Source: Loxodes magnus
Taxonomy: Eukaryota; Ciliophora; Karyorelictea; Loxodida; Loxodidae
Assembly (NCBI GenBank): GCA_946699065.1
Contig: CAMPDV010000152.1
Coordinates: forward strand, 434,001-498,000
Reading direction: 5' to 3'
DNA length: 64,000 bases
The position numbers were made by a program, and so were the translations under genes. The stretch's first letter is position 1. Every line of letters begins with the position of its first letter. Of the stretch, positions 1 through 11,518 are shown piece after piece. Under the pieces are notes generated by a model. It was not told the DNA's origin. It worked only from the letters and a program-made list of their open reading frames with translations, and made no database searches.

Positions 1-1312
1 CTGCTACATAAATACTACAAGTTTCATCTATATAAGCTCCAAATAGTCTAACTGGTTCTAAAATGTCTTATATCCTTGCAAATTAATCATTTTTGTTATT
101 TATAAAATCATATATTTCACACTCTTTTATATTTTAACTATTATAACCTGATAGTATAAAAATTTTCTAATTATGATCTCATACTGTTCTATGATATCCT
201 CTTCCAATTTCCATTTTTAATTCTTTTATATTTCCTTTATCATAAATAGTAAATCTTCTTCTTTATTATTCATTTCCGTCTCCTGATATTATTATTTACT
301 ATTCTCCAATTTATTCTATTTATGTATAATTACTAGATGTTTTAGGAGTATTAATTTATGAATCTTAAGGAGTCATTTGTCCAATTTTAAAATCTCTTTT
401 ATTTTATGTATCATGAATTATGGAAGTAATATTTTAAATACCTTCATATCTTTTTTTAAATTCAATCAAATTTGCACCTATTTTATTTTCTTATTCTTTA
501 AATTTTATTTGCATTATTTCAATCAATTAACTTTTAATGCTTTTAATTTTATTTTCTTCGTTTTCTTAGGTAATTTCTATTTGCTTTATTATTAAATTTT
601 GTAATAAATTTCTTTTTTCTTCAGTTTTTTCAATAAAATTAAATAATTCTCCTATATTTTCTTAATTCTAAATTTTTATTTGCTCAATCTCTTAATTTAT
701 TTGATTTAATTCTTATGAGCATTTTTCATATATTTATTTATATTCATTTTATTTTTAAATTATTTATTGTACAGCTACTTATTTTTTTTCTTAAATAAAT
801 TTTATTAAGTCTTATTCTATTTATTCTATTTTTGAAATAGAATTTTAAGTTATTTTTTATGTTTTTTACTTTTATTCAGCTATTAAAATTTAAACTTTAT
901 TAATGAATTATTTAATCAATAATAAATTTTCTTATGCGTTTTTTATTTAAGTATTCTATAATTATTAAGATTCTTCTTTTATTAGAGTTATTATAGTATG
1001 TCCTTAATGTTCTGAGGTACAAGAATAGCAAATAGCTTTTTTATCTTAGCTGCAAAAAAGAATCATCGGTTTTTTATGAGTTGAGCATTTACTTATAATT
1101 TAAGTTGTTTGCTAAGATTGATATGTTGGAAGATCACCAGGTTCATCTTTTGTAACTTATCCATCCCAAGGACATTTTATTTATTAATTTTGTTTGTATA
1201 GATCTTTAGCACAAAAAAGACAGATCACATGACTGCAGTCTAATTCTTTCGGCTAATATTTTCTATTATCAAATTGATTTCTACAATTTCCACATTAATT
1301 AGCAGGCTGCAT
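1..1312 (-). CDS. RING/B-box/coiled-coil/Kelch-like protein, copy A (3' end outside window)
   Basis: N-terminal ~437 residues of the window's repeated TRIM-like family, read with TAA/TAG as Gln and TGA as Trp. Start chosen at the minus-strand ATG (1312-1310), which all intact copies share as MQ..N.CGNC. Residues ~8-60 form a RING-like finger (CGNC ... LDCSH..C..C ... CPWDG, last ligand Asp not Cys). A B-box type 2 (C..H...FCS...CYSC...H.GHT) follows at ~75-120, then a Gln/Glu/Lys-rich coiled coil to ~330 and the start of the propeller (GDYNEQ..RRFTIYDKG). The family role would be E3 ubiquitin ligase or scaffold, which is inferred. It lies in the 4.5 kb duplication and is nearly identical to the copy at 7345-9000. 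The propeller end is off the left edge. Confidence 0.85.
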
Positions 1313-1651
1313 ATCAAATATACAAGTTAGATTTTATTAAAATTTCTGAAAATTAATAAAATTTCTAGTTATTTATTTAAGCAATTTATATATTTAATTT
1401 AATGAAATAAGATATATCAATAATAATCTCAATAATTTAATTAATAAATACTATCTTCAGTTTTAATTTCGATTAATTAAGATATATAAGCAGTATTTAA
1501 TTTCTACTTCTGAAATAATAATTTTATTTTTTCTTTAAATTATTCTAAAATATCTTGACTTAAATTTTTTATTTTCTAAGTTGTTTCTTGATTTTAATTT
1601 ATAATAAAAATAATAATACGATAAATTAAGTTTAGCAATTATCAAGGATTT

Positions 1652-2545
1652 TCATCTCTTCATGCTGGAAACCGGATTGCTCCGGTATTAAAAACAAAGT
1701 TTTATAAGCCTCTACTTCTCTCTCCTCCTAGTGCTCTTGTCATTTCCAATTTTATCTTTATTTCTAATCAAATTTTCTCTTGTAGATGTATCCTAATTCA
1801 TTTAGGTATAATCTCTCTCTGATTTGTCTCTAATTCATTTGTTTTTTCTTCCTCTGCTGTGTTAGTATTCTTCTTTATTTATTCCAATACAACGTCTTGA
1901 AATTTTGGAATTTCTTGCAGCGTCTTCAATGTTCTATGAATTTCAGTAGTAGCATTTCTTCATTACTTTTTGTTGTTTAATCTTAGTCTTCTTGTTGATC
2001 TCTTCGATCATCATTGAATCTCCCCTTTGTTTGTCTAGCTTCTTTTCTAGACTTTCCAGTCTTTTACTCAGATCAGATTGTTTCTGAAACTAATTTTAGG
2101 ATTAGTTATTCTGGTCTTAGGATATGTTTCAGAAAGCGCTTAGATCTCATTCTTAGAACATAACTCTGGATTCTATTCCTTCCGCTAGACTGAATTGTTC
2201 CATCAGCTTTTCATTATCCTTTCTCAGTTTCCTAACCTCTTCCTAGAGGTTCAGTATCACCTTGATGAGCTAATCAATACTCATCTGGCCAGAAGGATTA
2301 AATTCTGACACCTCCTGGTGAAGAGCAGACTTCATCTGCTTCCTTGGCTTTTCCTCCGATATAGGACTTATTACGTGAGTCCCATTCTAGGATTTCTCCC
2401 GCTTGTCATATCCTGTTTGAATTTCAGGTTGATAAGATTAAGAAAAAGGTTAAGGTTAAGAAAAAGACGACTAACCAAGATTGGATTTAGGTTTCCTCTA
2501 GAACTTTTTGGAGGTGGTGTAGAAGTCTCTTTTGAATCCATTCAT
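1652..2545 (-). CDS. gag-like ORF1, type I (copy 1)
   Basis: A 297-codon frame from ATG (2545-2543) to TGA (1654-1652), open only when TAA/TAG are Gln and internal TGAs are Trp. The N-terminus MNGFKRDFYT is followed by a Ser/Gln-rich stretch, the block SEEKPRKQMKSALHQEVSEF, a coiled coil (LIKVILNLQEEVRKLRKDNE) and a cryptic zinc knuckle whose second Cys reads as TGA/Trp (KCYYWNSQ). The same blocks recur in ORF1s near 9.3-10.2, 25, 33.5, 39.8, 58.6 and 60.1 kb, so this is a mobile-element structural protein, probably a nucleic-acid-binding LINE ORF1. No ORF2 follows it; the next gene downstream is Kelch copy A. The TGA at 1652 is conserved in copy 2. Confidence 0.72.
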
Positions 2546-2994
2546 ATTTTTTTTAATTTTAATTTAAATCTAAAGCATTGCTTAAAAATGTTTGCGAAAA
2601 CAACTATTTTGTCTAAATGAATAAATAATCTTAAACTAACAAAAATTTTTAAAAATTTGTCGTAAATACTCTCAAAAAAAAATGTTAAAAAATTTCTTTG
2701 CTAATAATTGTTATCTTAAATTTTAAAATATCTTTCTATAATAAAACTGACACTAATACCAGTTACTGAATTCTGATTCCTTTTTAATTATTTTATCTTC
2801 CTTGCTTTTTTGTTCATAATAAACTTAATTTAAATTTCACATTTAATCTTTATGTTAGAAGTGTATTAGCATGTTAAATATTATAAACATTATTATTACT
2901 TAATATTCTAATTTTATCTTTTCTTCCTTTATATTTTTCAGTTTATAATAGAATATTTTGAAACTTTTCATCTTATAATTATTTATAAAATAAA

Positions 2995-3610
2995 ATGGTA
3001 CCTAAGAAATAATAAACCTCTATTAACGAATATTTTTTAAAAATAAGAAAAGCAAACTTACTTAAATGAATAAGAATCTTAATAAGATTAAGAATAATAA
3101 TCTTAGGTATCCTTTGCATAATCAGTGCAGCAAAGGATATCAAATATATAATACGAGCTAAAGCAGCAAAGATTAAGAGTAGAAAAATTAGAAAAAATGT
3201 TAGATTAATTGATTTAATAACAAGATCTATAACTTCCAGCCATATAAGAAACTCTTGATAAGCTTTAAGAGTCAATAGTAGCTAAATTTGAAGATATTGA
3301 CAAATAATTCAATGAAGTTCCTCAATTATTTTAATTCTAATTCTCTAGATTCTAGTATGAAATTAAAGAACTTTAAGTAGATTAAGAAAAATAACAGCTA
3401 GCAGTTTAAAAATTTCAAGATTAATAATCAAGCATTCCAATGAAAATTAAACCTTAATAATAATAAGAGACAAATAAGATAAATTACTATCGTAGAAAGA
3501 TCAGGTGCTATATATGTCAGAAAAACCACTGCTGAAGATAATGTTGAAAGAAAAATGAAATTGATAGAAATAATAAGAAATAAATACTAGACGAACTTTT
3601 CTACATTTGA
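2995..3610 (+). pseudogene. gag-like ORF1 with CCHC-like knuckle (copy 1), one frameshift
   Basis: Starts MVPKKQQTSINEYF, resembling MAPKKQLTQ at 56633 and MASKKQQNF at 24381. Reading then continues in another frame after a run of six T (about 3040-3046) as a Gln-rich coiled coil (EKLEKMLDQLIQQQDLQLP, then DIDKQFNEVPQLFQFQFSRF). It ends in CYICQKNHCWRQC, a zinc-knuckle-like motif with an in-frame TGA as Trp, and stops at TGA 3608-3610. The T-run frameshift is shared with the copy at 10674, so it predates the duplication or is a slippage site. The opposite-strand 98-aa ORF here is a shadow. Confidence 0.55.
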
Positions 3611-3839
3611 CCAACGAGAACAGGATAAATATATAGTAAAAAATTTTACAATTCAAGATTTCAAGAATAAAGCAACAAGTGAAATAGAAACTAGAAGAAA
3701 AAATGTTTTTTGGATGGGAGATAAGGATGGCGGACTAACGGAGTCCTACGCTATCCTTTAGTTTGGGAGAGAGCGGAATCAAGGTAATTGTGAAATTCTC
3801 TTCTAAGACTATAAACTGAATTTTGCCTTTTTTTTGGTT

Positions 3840-4262
3840 ATATATAATGGATGTCGGCCTCGTCAGACAAATTAGTAGGTAATCTGGTGCAGTGTATATT
3901 GCATTGCGAATAATCTCGCACTAGATGCCACCACGGATAAGGGTGCATAAGCTCTGTTGAGACAAACTTAATTTACTTCGAGGGTTCTCTCTAGCAGTAT
4001 GAAAGTTTGACTGACGGGCCTTCTAATTACCGACTTAATAACTATCTCTTATTTGGACCTTATTCAGGAAGGCTGAAGCATTTGACTCAAGATTTAAGAA
4101 TAGATTTTAATAAGAAGATTTTCCATTTGGAGAAGCTGACATGACTCATCGGACCTCTAGAATTTTAACAAGAAACATGAGAACATTTTTCTTAATATTA
4201 ATATTGAAAGAGCTGCTCGCCAATGAGATGCTACGAGCTCTATAATCATTTTTATTTATTAA
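3840..4262 (+). mobile_element. structured 3' tail module of a retroelement (copy 1)
   Basis: About 420 bp of higher-GC, apparently non-coding sequence beginning ATGGATGTCGGCCTCGTC and ending in a hairpin (4209-4241, AGAGCT...AGCTCT) followed by tataat and a T-rich run. It recurs at 11519-11941 and, diverged and reversed, at 22308-22705. In all three it is followed by the same terminal hairpin. Its position after ORF1 and its conservation between otherwise different elements suggest a 3' UTR or RNA domain recognised during retrotransposition. Confidence 0.6.
4209..4241 (+). other. class-1 3' terminal hairpin
   Basis: AGAGCT and AGCTCT arms enclose gctcgccaatgagatgctacg, then tataatca. Same motif at 11888-11920, 18278-18310 (minus), 22308-22340 (minus), 41305-41338 and 48477-48509 (minus), with a 3' fragment at 47341-47353. 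Each copy lies at the 3' end of an element or debris block and is followed by an A/T-rich simple tail. Confidence 0.7.
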
Positions 4263-4489
4263 TTCCTTTTTAACAGATAATAAATACTTTCTACTTTTTT
4301 TTAGATTTTGCTAGAAAGTATTTATGGACTATTTACTTAAGATAAAAAGAAGCTTTCTAAAATGATAGTAAAAGTATGATTTAAAGAAAATTTAACTTAA
4401 AAATAATATAATTTTTTATTGTTTCTATTTGAATTGGTTCGTTTATTATTTAGGATTGTTCTAACTTATAGTTTCTTGCATTTTAAATT

Positions 4490-5344
4490 TATTGTAGTAA
4501 CGATAAAACTCCTATTTGCTATTCTTGTATTGTTTAGCATGAAGGACATACTATAAAGAGCTATATCAAAGAAGGAACTGAAAGTCTTAAATCTAACTAA
4601 ATAGTGAACGCTTAAGATACTTTGCTTTTAATAAAATGATCAATCAATTAAATTGAATAAAAACTAAATGTTTAAAAACAAAAAAGGTAGAAAACAACTG
4701 AAAAAGCTGTTAAAAAATTAGGATAAATAGAATAAGAATTAATAAAATTTATTTAAGAATAAAAATAAGCAGCTTTAGAATCTATATTATAAAAACAAAA
4801 ATAATATTAAGAAAGTTATGATAAAAGTTCATAAGAAATAAATCAAATCAAATAATAAATAGAAACAATAAAAATATAAAATGAAGGAAGTTTTTAAGAA
4901 TTTCTGGAATTTATAGAAAAAACTGAAGAAAAAAGTAATTAAATACAAAATTTAATAATTTAATAATTAAAAATAGCTTAAGAAAATGAAGAAAGTTAAA
5001 TTAAGAATATTAAAAGCTAAGTTACTCAAATTATGAAAATTTAATTTAAAGAATCAGAAAACAAAATAGGAAAGAGCTTGATTTAATATAAAAAACAATA
5101 TGAAGGATTATCACATATTACTTCCATTATTCATGATACATAAAATAAAAAAGATTTTAAAATAGGTTAAATGTCTCCTAAAGATTAATAAATTAATACT
5201 CCTAAAACATATAGTAATCATACATAAATAGAATAAATAGGAGAATAATAAATAATAATAGAAGATTTGATTTATCAAATTGACTGTAATTCTGATTTGT
5301 TTTTTTATGCGTTAAGTAAAAATAAATGAGAGAAAGTACAATGA
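4490..5344 (+). pseudogene. RBCC gene copy lacking RING and the entire Kelch domain
   Basis: Begins abruptly in the B-box (YCSNDKTPICYSC) at the duplication breakpoint, so the promoter, RING and half of the B-box are absent. The coiled coil is complete and uninterrupted. At 5253-5262 the text jumps from EQQIII directly to EDLIYQIDCNSD, whereas intact copies have ~190 Kelch residues between. Both deletion edges in paralogs contain ataataata, so the loss is an in-frame microhomology deletion. In-frame TGA at 4637 replaces TGG of paralogs (IKWS), and TGA at 5327 encodes the Trp of KWEKVQ five codons before the terminal TGA (5342-5344). Either a decaying gene or a propeller-less variant if it acquired a new promoter. 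Confidence 0.8.
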
Positions 5345-6286
5345 AATATTTAAAAAATATTTTAATTGATTTTAGCATAAGAGCATTTCTTTAAAATATT
5401 ATAAGAATTATATTTTGATTTGATTAATAAAGTTAATAAAAAAAATAAACAAATGTTGAAAATCAAGTTGCTCCTTATTATATGGCAAAAAAATTAGTAA
5501 CAAGTTAAATAACTAGCAGTATTATGCTAATATTTATGCTAATATTTATGCTAAAAATGTTTTAAACTTAATAAAAAAATTATTTTTATAGTTATTTGCA
5601 GTTTTTAATAACTGCAAAAATCATAAATTAATTCTTATTAAATTTCTTTTTCTTTAACGAAATTTTATATCTCTAAATAATTTATAAAATTTATAAAAAA
5701 ATTAGCACATTGAAAATAAAATCAATATCTTTATCTTAACGATATAAAATACATGTTTACATTTAAAAGATAATCTTTCTATAATAAATTTAAGAATATA
5801 TATTAAATAAGCGTGAAATGGATTTATATGAATTATTTTAAAAATTGGTTGAACTAGAACAATTATCTTCTATAATTTTTAAACTATTCTTAGAAAAAAA
5901 AATGTTAGGTAATTTTCACTAAATATAAAAAAATTTTGATTTATTTAAATAAGTTATAAATTACAAAAGTAAGACTTCTTTGTTGCCATTCCAAATAAAT
6001 ATTTAAAATGTGATAAAAGAAAAATCTTGAGAGAAAATTATTTCTGAAAATAAATTTAATTCAATCTAATCTAACTAATAACTCTTTATTCTTTTTGTAA
6101 GTTTAAAATGTAATATAAAACAGTTTAAATTGATCAAAATGATTTGTATATATAAAAAAATTTATAATTATATTTGTAATAAATTAATAGATAAAAATTA
6201 AATAACATAAAAAAGAAATAATTAATCTTCGTATACCTTAAAATAAATAAAATTAAAATATTATTACATTATGATTTAAATTTAAC
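5345..6286. other. AT-rich 3' flank conserved among Kelch copies
   Basis: No convincing gene. Segments such as agcagtattatgct and gaactagaacaat recur after the Kelch genes ending at 14130 and 38140, so ~700 bp of 3' flank travels with the gene copies. Between 5525 and 5557 atttatgctaat repeats in tandem. Confidence 0.5.
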
Positions 6287-7135
6287 TCAAATATGTTCTC
6301 TTTCAGGCTTTACAAGTTTATAAAGTTTATCTTTAGCTTGACATTCCTAAATATTCTTGGTTCCTGTCTTAAGTCGAATTGCAGTCTTATTTACTTAGGG
6401 TCTTATATGGTGCTTTTTTCTTTTCCTCCACAGCTTTCCGTCACCTGAGGGTATGAAATTCGTCTTTTTCTTCCAAAAGTCGTTTCACAATTTTATCTTG
6501 ATTTATTTTTATTCACGATTTTTTCTTCATAAGTGCTTCGTGCTGCAGCAGATGTAACATTTCTTTTTTTTCTTAGGTCTTGCTACTTTAATTTATTCTA
6601 TATCCATTGGATCTTGTTGTTGCTGAGACTAGTGATTTTTTTCTTCTATTCTTTTTTCGATACTTTCTAGTCTCTCGTCTAGTTTGACCCAGTTCTTTTC
6701 GTCTTGTTGTTGCAATGTTCAGATGTTGCTTTCAAGCTCTTGGACTTATTCGAAGACGCCTGCCTTGGCTCTTCTGTCGACCATGTGCATCACATCATCT
6801 TCTCCGTGAGCAATGAGATCTTGCTTTATTTTGAACGTTTCTTCCTCAAGCTCTGTTATAGTCTTTATTAACCTGCAGATTAGTTTAAGGGTCTGATTTT
6901 AGTCCATGCTGCAGATTTGTTCTTTAGTTAGGTCTCTCAGGTCGTCGTTGGTTGTGAATCTCCTTACTTGTTATCCTTACTCGTTAGTTTTTAGTTTCTT
7001 ATGTTTTATTTAAGTGGACTCTGAAGAATGTTAGTGCTTGCCTGCTTTCTTAGATGGAGTGGTTGCAAGAGGTGGGTGGTTGGAAGCCTTTCTATCCTCT
7101 TCTGGAAGCATCCATCCTTTGGCAAGTCTTTCCAT
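6287..7135 (-). CDS. gag-like ORF1, type II, intact (282 aa)
   Basis: ATG (7135-7133) to TGA (6289-6287), 283 codons with no frameshift. The N-terminus MERLAKGWMLPEEDRK is followed by a basic Ser/Thr-rich region, a helix block (DDLRDLTKEQICSMDQN), a coiled coil (VQELESNIWTLQQQDEKNW), the recurrent QQDPMDIEQ motif, then basic KKKKKCYICCSTKHLWRKN. The last is a CX2CX4H knuckle whose final Cys is Asn. Two internal TGAs read as Trp (NIW, HLW). The C-terminus includes GTKNIQECQ, like the fragment at 16380. No ORF2 accompanies it; the downstream kilobase is AT-rich, so this looks like an ORF1-only element inserted between the two duplication units. Confidence 0.78.
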
Positions 7136-7344
7136 TTTATATTACACTATGATAATAAATTTTTTAATATTATTTTCTCTTTTTTCAACAATTTTTGGTT
7201 AGAGTTTAAAATTTATGTTTTAAATATTTTTTTAACATAAAAATAAATGAAATTAAAAATAATAATAAAATTAAAAAAATAACTAAAATATAAGTATTTT
7301 AACCTAAACTTATAGCATTTAAATTAAAATTAATTTTATTATTG

Positions 7345-9000
7345 TTATTGCATTTTCTCCCATTTAGCTTTACTTATACAATATATAAATAAATCAGAAT
7401 TATAGTCAATCTGGTAAAAGATATCTTCTATGACTATCGGCTAAGCAAATACACAGCCGCCACTAATCTAAAATTTATCTCCATGTTTTATTATTTATTT
7501 TTCATCAAATATTAAAGTATCTATATTTCCACCACTATTATAATAAATTAATCCTGATTTTATCTTCTAACAATATCCAGCTGTACTAAATGCACTTACT
7601 GATAATACACAACTACTTAATCTTCAGCTATTATTTTCACAATCAAATACTTATATTTTATTAGTATATCCTCCACTTGAATATCCTCCTGCTACATAAA
7701 TACTACAAGTTTCATCTATATAAGCTCCAAATAGTCTAACTGGTTCTAAAATGTCTTATATCCTTGCAAATTAATCATTATTTTTATTTTATTAATTATA
7801 TATTTCACACTCTTTTATATTTTAACTATTATAACCTGATAGTATAAAAATTTTCTAATTATGATCTCATACTGTTCTATGAAATCATCTTCCAATTTCC
7901 ATTTTTAGTTCTTTTATATTTCCTTTATCATAAATAGTAAATCTTCTTCTTTATTATTCGTTATAGTCTCCTGATATTATTATTTATTATTCTCCAATTT
8001 ATTCTATTTATGTAGTATTACTATAAGTTTTAGGAGTATTTATTTATTAATCTTAAGAAGTCATTTATCCTATTTTAAAATCTCTTTTATTTTATGTATC
8101 ATGAATTATGAAAGTAATATTTTATATTCCTTCATATCTTTTTTTAAATTCAATCAAATTTGCACCTATTTTATTTTCTTATTCTTTAAATTTTATTTGC
8201 ATTATTTCAATCAATTAGCTTTTAATGTTTTTAATTTTATTTTCTTCGTTTTCTTAGGTAATTTCTATTTGCTTTATTATTAAATTTTGTAATAAATTTC
8301 TTTTTTCTTCAGTTTTTTCAATAAAATTAAATAATTCTCCTATATTTTCTTAATTCTAAATTTTTATTTGCTCAATCTCTTAATTTATTTGATTTAATTC
8401 TTATGAGCATTTTTCATATATTTATTTATATTCATTTTATTTTTAAATTATTTATTGTACAGCTACTTATTTTTTTTCTTAAATAAATTTTATTAAGTCT
8501 TATTCTATTTATTCTATTTTTTAAATAGAATTTTCAGTTACTTTTTATGTTTTTTACTTTTATTCAGCTATTAAAATTTAAACTTTATTAATGAATTATT
8601 TAATCAATAATAAATTTTCTTATGCGTTTTTTATTTAAGTATTCTATAATTATTAAGATTCTTCTTTTATTAGAGTTATTATAGTATGTCCTTAATGTTC
8701 TGAGGTACAAGAATAGCAAATAGCTTTTTTATCTTAGCTACAAAAAAGAATCATCGGCTTTTTATGAGTTGAGCATTTACTTATAATTTAAGTTGTTTGC
8801 TAAGATTGATATGTTGGAAGATCACCAGGTTCATCTTTTGTAACTTATCCATCCCAAGGACATTTGATTTATTAATTTTGTTTGTATAGATCTTTAGCAC
8901 AAAAAAGACAGATCACATGACTGCAGTCTAATTCTTTCGGCTAATATTTTCTATTATCAAATTGATTTCTACAATTTCCACATTAATTAGCAGGCTGCAT
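7345..9000 (-). CDS. RING/B-box/coiled-coil/Kelch-like protein, copy B (intact, ~551 aa)
   Basis: Full-length partner of copy A, ATG at 9000-8998. RING-like finger (CGNCRNQFD ... LDCSHVICLFC ... CPWDG), B-box 2 (KCSTHKK...FCS...CYSC...H.GHT), long Gln-rich coiled coil, then a C-terminal propeller of Kelch-like units: GRx.HRT...IYxLSG, ETxSIYxxGG, CENNSWRLSSC, KSGLIYYN. The Kelch Trp in NSWRLSS is TGA in every family copy. The frame ends KAKWEKMQ then TAA (7347-7345), at the column where other copies have TGA. The next in-frame TGA is far downstream, so TAA is taken as the stop. Likely cytoplasmic E3 ligase or scaffold, by family. Confidence 0.87.
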
Positions 9001-9339
9001 ATCAAATATACAAGTTAGATTTTATTAAAATTTCTGAAAATTAATAAAATTTCTAGTTATTTATTTAAGCAATTTATATATTTAATTTAATGAAATAAGA
9101 TATATCAATAATAATCTCAATAATTTAATTAATAAATACTAGCATCAGTTTTAATTTCGATTAATTAAGATATATAAGCAGTATTTAATTTCTACTTCTG
9201 AAATAATAATTTTATTTTTTCTTTAAATTATTCTAAAATATCTTGACTTAAATTTTTTATTTTCTAAGTTGTTTCTTGATTTTAATTTATAATAAAAATA
9301 ATAATACGATAAATTAAGTTTAGCATTTATCAAGGATTT

Positions 9340-10224
9340 TCACTTCTTCATGCTGGAAACCGGATTGCTCCGGTATTAAAAACAAAGTTTTATAAGCCTC
9401 TACTTCTCTCTCCTCCTAGTGCTCTTGTCATTTCCAATTTTATCTTTATTTCTAATCAAATTTTCTCTTGTAGATGTATCCTAATTCATTTAGGTATAAT
9501 CTCTCTCTGATTTGTCTCTAATTCATTTGTTTTTTCTTCCTCTGCTGTGTTAGTATTCTTCTTTATTTATTCCAATACAACGTCTTGAAATTTTGGAATT
9601 TCTTGCAGCGTCTTCAATGTTCTATGAATTTCAGTAGTAGCATTTCTTCATTACTTTTTGTTGTTTAATCTTAGTCTTCTTGTTGATCTCTTCGATCATC
9701 ATTGAATCTCCCCTTTGTTCGTCTAGCTTCTTTTCTAGACTTTCCAGTCTTTTACTCAGATCAGATTGTTTCTGAAACTAATTTTAGGATTAGTTATTCT
9801 GGTCTTAGGATATGTTTCAGAAAGCGCTTAGATCTCATTCTTAGAACATAACTCTGGATTCTATTCCTTCCGCTAGACTGAATTGTCCCATCAGCTTTTC
9901 ATTATCCTTTCTCAGTTTCCTAACCTCTTCCTAGAGGTTCAGTATCACCTTGATGAGCTAATCAATACTCATCTGGCCAGAAGGATTAAATTCTGACACT
10001 CCTGGAGAAGAGCAATGCTTCCTTGGCTTTTCCTCCGATGTAGGGCATATTACGTGAGTCTCTTTCTAGGATTTCTCCCGCTTGTCATATCCTGTTTGAA
10101 TTTCAGGTTACTAAGATTAAGAAAAAGGTTAAGGTTAAGAAAAAGACGACTGGCAAAGATTGGATTTAGGTTTCCTCTACAACTTTTTGGAGGTGGTGTA
10201 GAAGTCTCTTTTGAATCCATTCAT
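9340..10224 (-). CDS. gag-like ORF1, type I (copy 2)
   Basis: 295-codon frame, ATG 10224-10222 to TGA 9342-9340, matching the ORF1 at 1652-2545 apart from a 9-nt deletion and a few substitutions. Same order of blocks: basic N-terminus, Gln/Ser-rich region, HQEVSEF, coiled coil, degenerate knuckle, basic C-terminus. Frame preservation in both duplicates despite an indel that is a multiple of three suggests selection on the protein or a recent duplication. Confidence 0.7.
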
Positions 10225-10673
10225 ATTTTTTTTAATTTTAATTTAAATCTAAAGCATTGCTTAAAAATGTTTGCGAAAACCACTATTTTGTCTAAATGAA
10301 TAAATAATCTTAAACTAACAAAAATTTTTAAAAATTTGTCGTAAATACTCTCAAAAAAAAAAGTTAAAAAATTTCTTTGCTAATAATTGTTATCTTAAGT
10401 TTTAAAATCTCTTTCTATAATAAAACTGACACTAATACCAGTTACTGAATTCTGATTCCTTTTTAATTATTTTCTCTTCCTTGCTTTTTTGTTCATAATA
10501 AACTTAATTTAAATTTCACATTTAATCTTTATGTTAGAAGTGTATTAGCATGTTAAATATTATAAACATTATTATTACTTAATATTCTAATTTTATCTTT
10601 TCTTCCTTTATATTTTTCAGTTTATAATAGAATATTTTGAAACTTTTCATCTTATAATTATTTATAAAATAAA

Positions 10674-11290
10674 ATGGTACCTAAGAAATAATAAACCTCT
10701 ATTAACGAATATTTTTTAAAAATAAGAAAAGCAAACTTACTTAAATGAATAAAAATCTTAATAAGATTAAGAATAATAATCTTAGGCATCCTTTGCATAA
10801 TCAGTGCAGCAAAGGATATCAAATATATAGTACGAGCTAAAGCAGCAAAGATTAAGAGTAGAAAAATTAGAAAAAATGTTAGATTAATTGATTTAATAAC
10901 AAGATCTATAACTTCCAGCCATATAAGAAACTCTTGATAAGCTTTAAGAGTCAATAGTAGCTAAATTTGAAGATATTGACAAATAATTCAATGAAGTTCC
11001 TCAATTATTTTAATTCTAATTCTCTAGATTCTAATATGAAATTAAAGAACTTTAAGTAAATTAAGAAAAATAACAGCTAGCAGTTTAAAAATTTCAAGAT
11101 TAATAATCAAACTTTCCAATGAAAATTAAACCTTAATAATAATAAGAGACAAATAAGATAAATTACTATCGTAGAAAGATCAGGTGCTATATATGTCAGA
11201 AAAATCACTGTGAAGTTAATGTTGAAAGAAAAATGAAATTGATAGAAATAATAAGAAATAAATACTAGACGAACTTTTCTCTACATTTGA
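10674..11290 (+). pseudogene. gag-like ORF1 with knuckle (copy 2), frameshifted
   Basis: Duplicate of 2995-3610 with the same N-terminal MVPKKQQTSINEYF and T-run frameshift. It has additional damage: the knuckle region reads CYICQKNHCEV because of a 1-nt loss near 11205, and a 2-nt insertion near 11280 removes the TGA stop frame. The coiled coil is otherwise conserved. Confidence 0.5.
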
Positions 11291-11518
11291 CCAACGAGAA
11301 CAGGATAAATATATAGTAAAAAATTTTACAATTCAAGACTTCAAGAATAAAGCAACAAGTGAAATAGAAACTAGAAGAAAAAATGTTTTTTGGATGGGAG
11401 ATAAGGATGGCGGACTAACGGAGTCCTACGCTATCCTTTAGTTTGGGAGAGAGGAGAATCAAGGTAATTGTGAAATTCTCTTCTAAGACTATAAACTTAA
11501 TTTTGCCTTTTTTTTGGT

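Larger units (their letters stand above)
1..4490. repeat. segmental duplication, copy 1 (partner 7689-12169)
   Basis: Aligns almost base for base with 7689-12169 at an offset of 7,688 at the left and 7,679 at the right. The offset change comes from small indels, e.g. 9 nt in ORF1 near 2330. It contains Kelch copy A, ORF1, an opposite-strand ORF1 and a structured tail. Homology stops abruptly at ...tttaaattt (4490/12169). Here copy 1 jumps into the middle of a B-box, while copy 2 continues for ~300 bp before an intact paralog. The left end is outside the window. Confidence 0.93.

Noticed and set aside
377..595. Standard-code ORFs such as 377-595, 2979-3275, 8101-8283, 10658-10954, 23653-23850, 42418-42663 and 61609-61896
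   Set aside because: Each overlaps a Kelch gene, ORF1 or LINE frame in another register or on the other strand, and appears only because standard stops are used; their compositions are hydrophobic shadows of A/T-rich coding strands.
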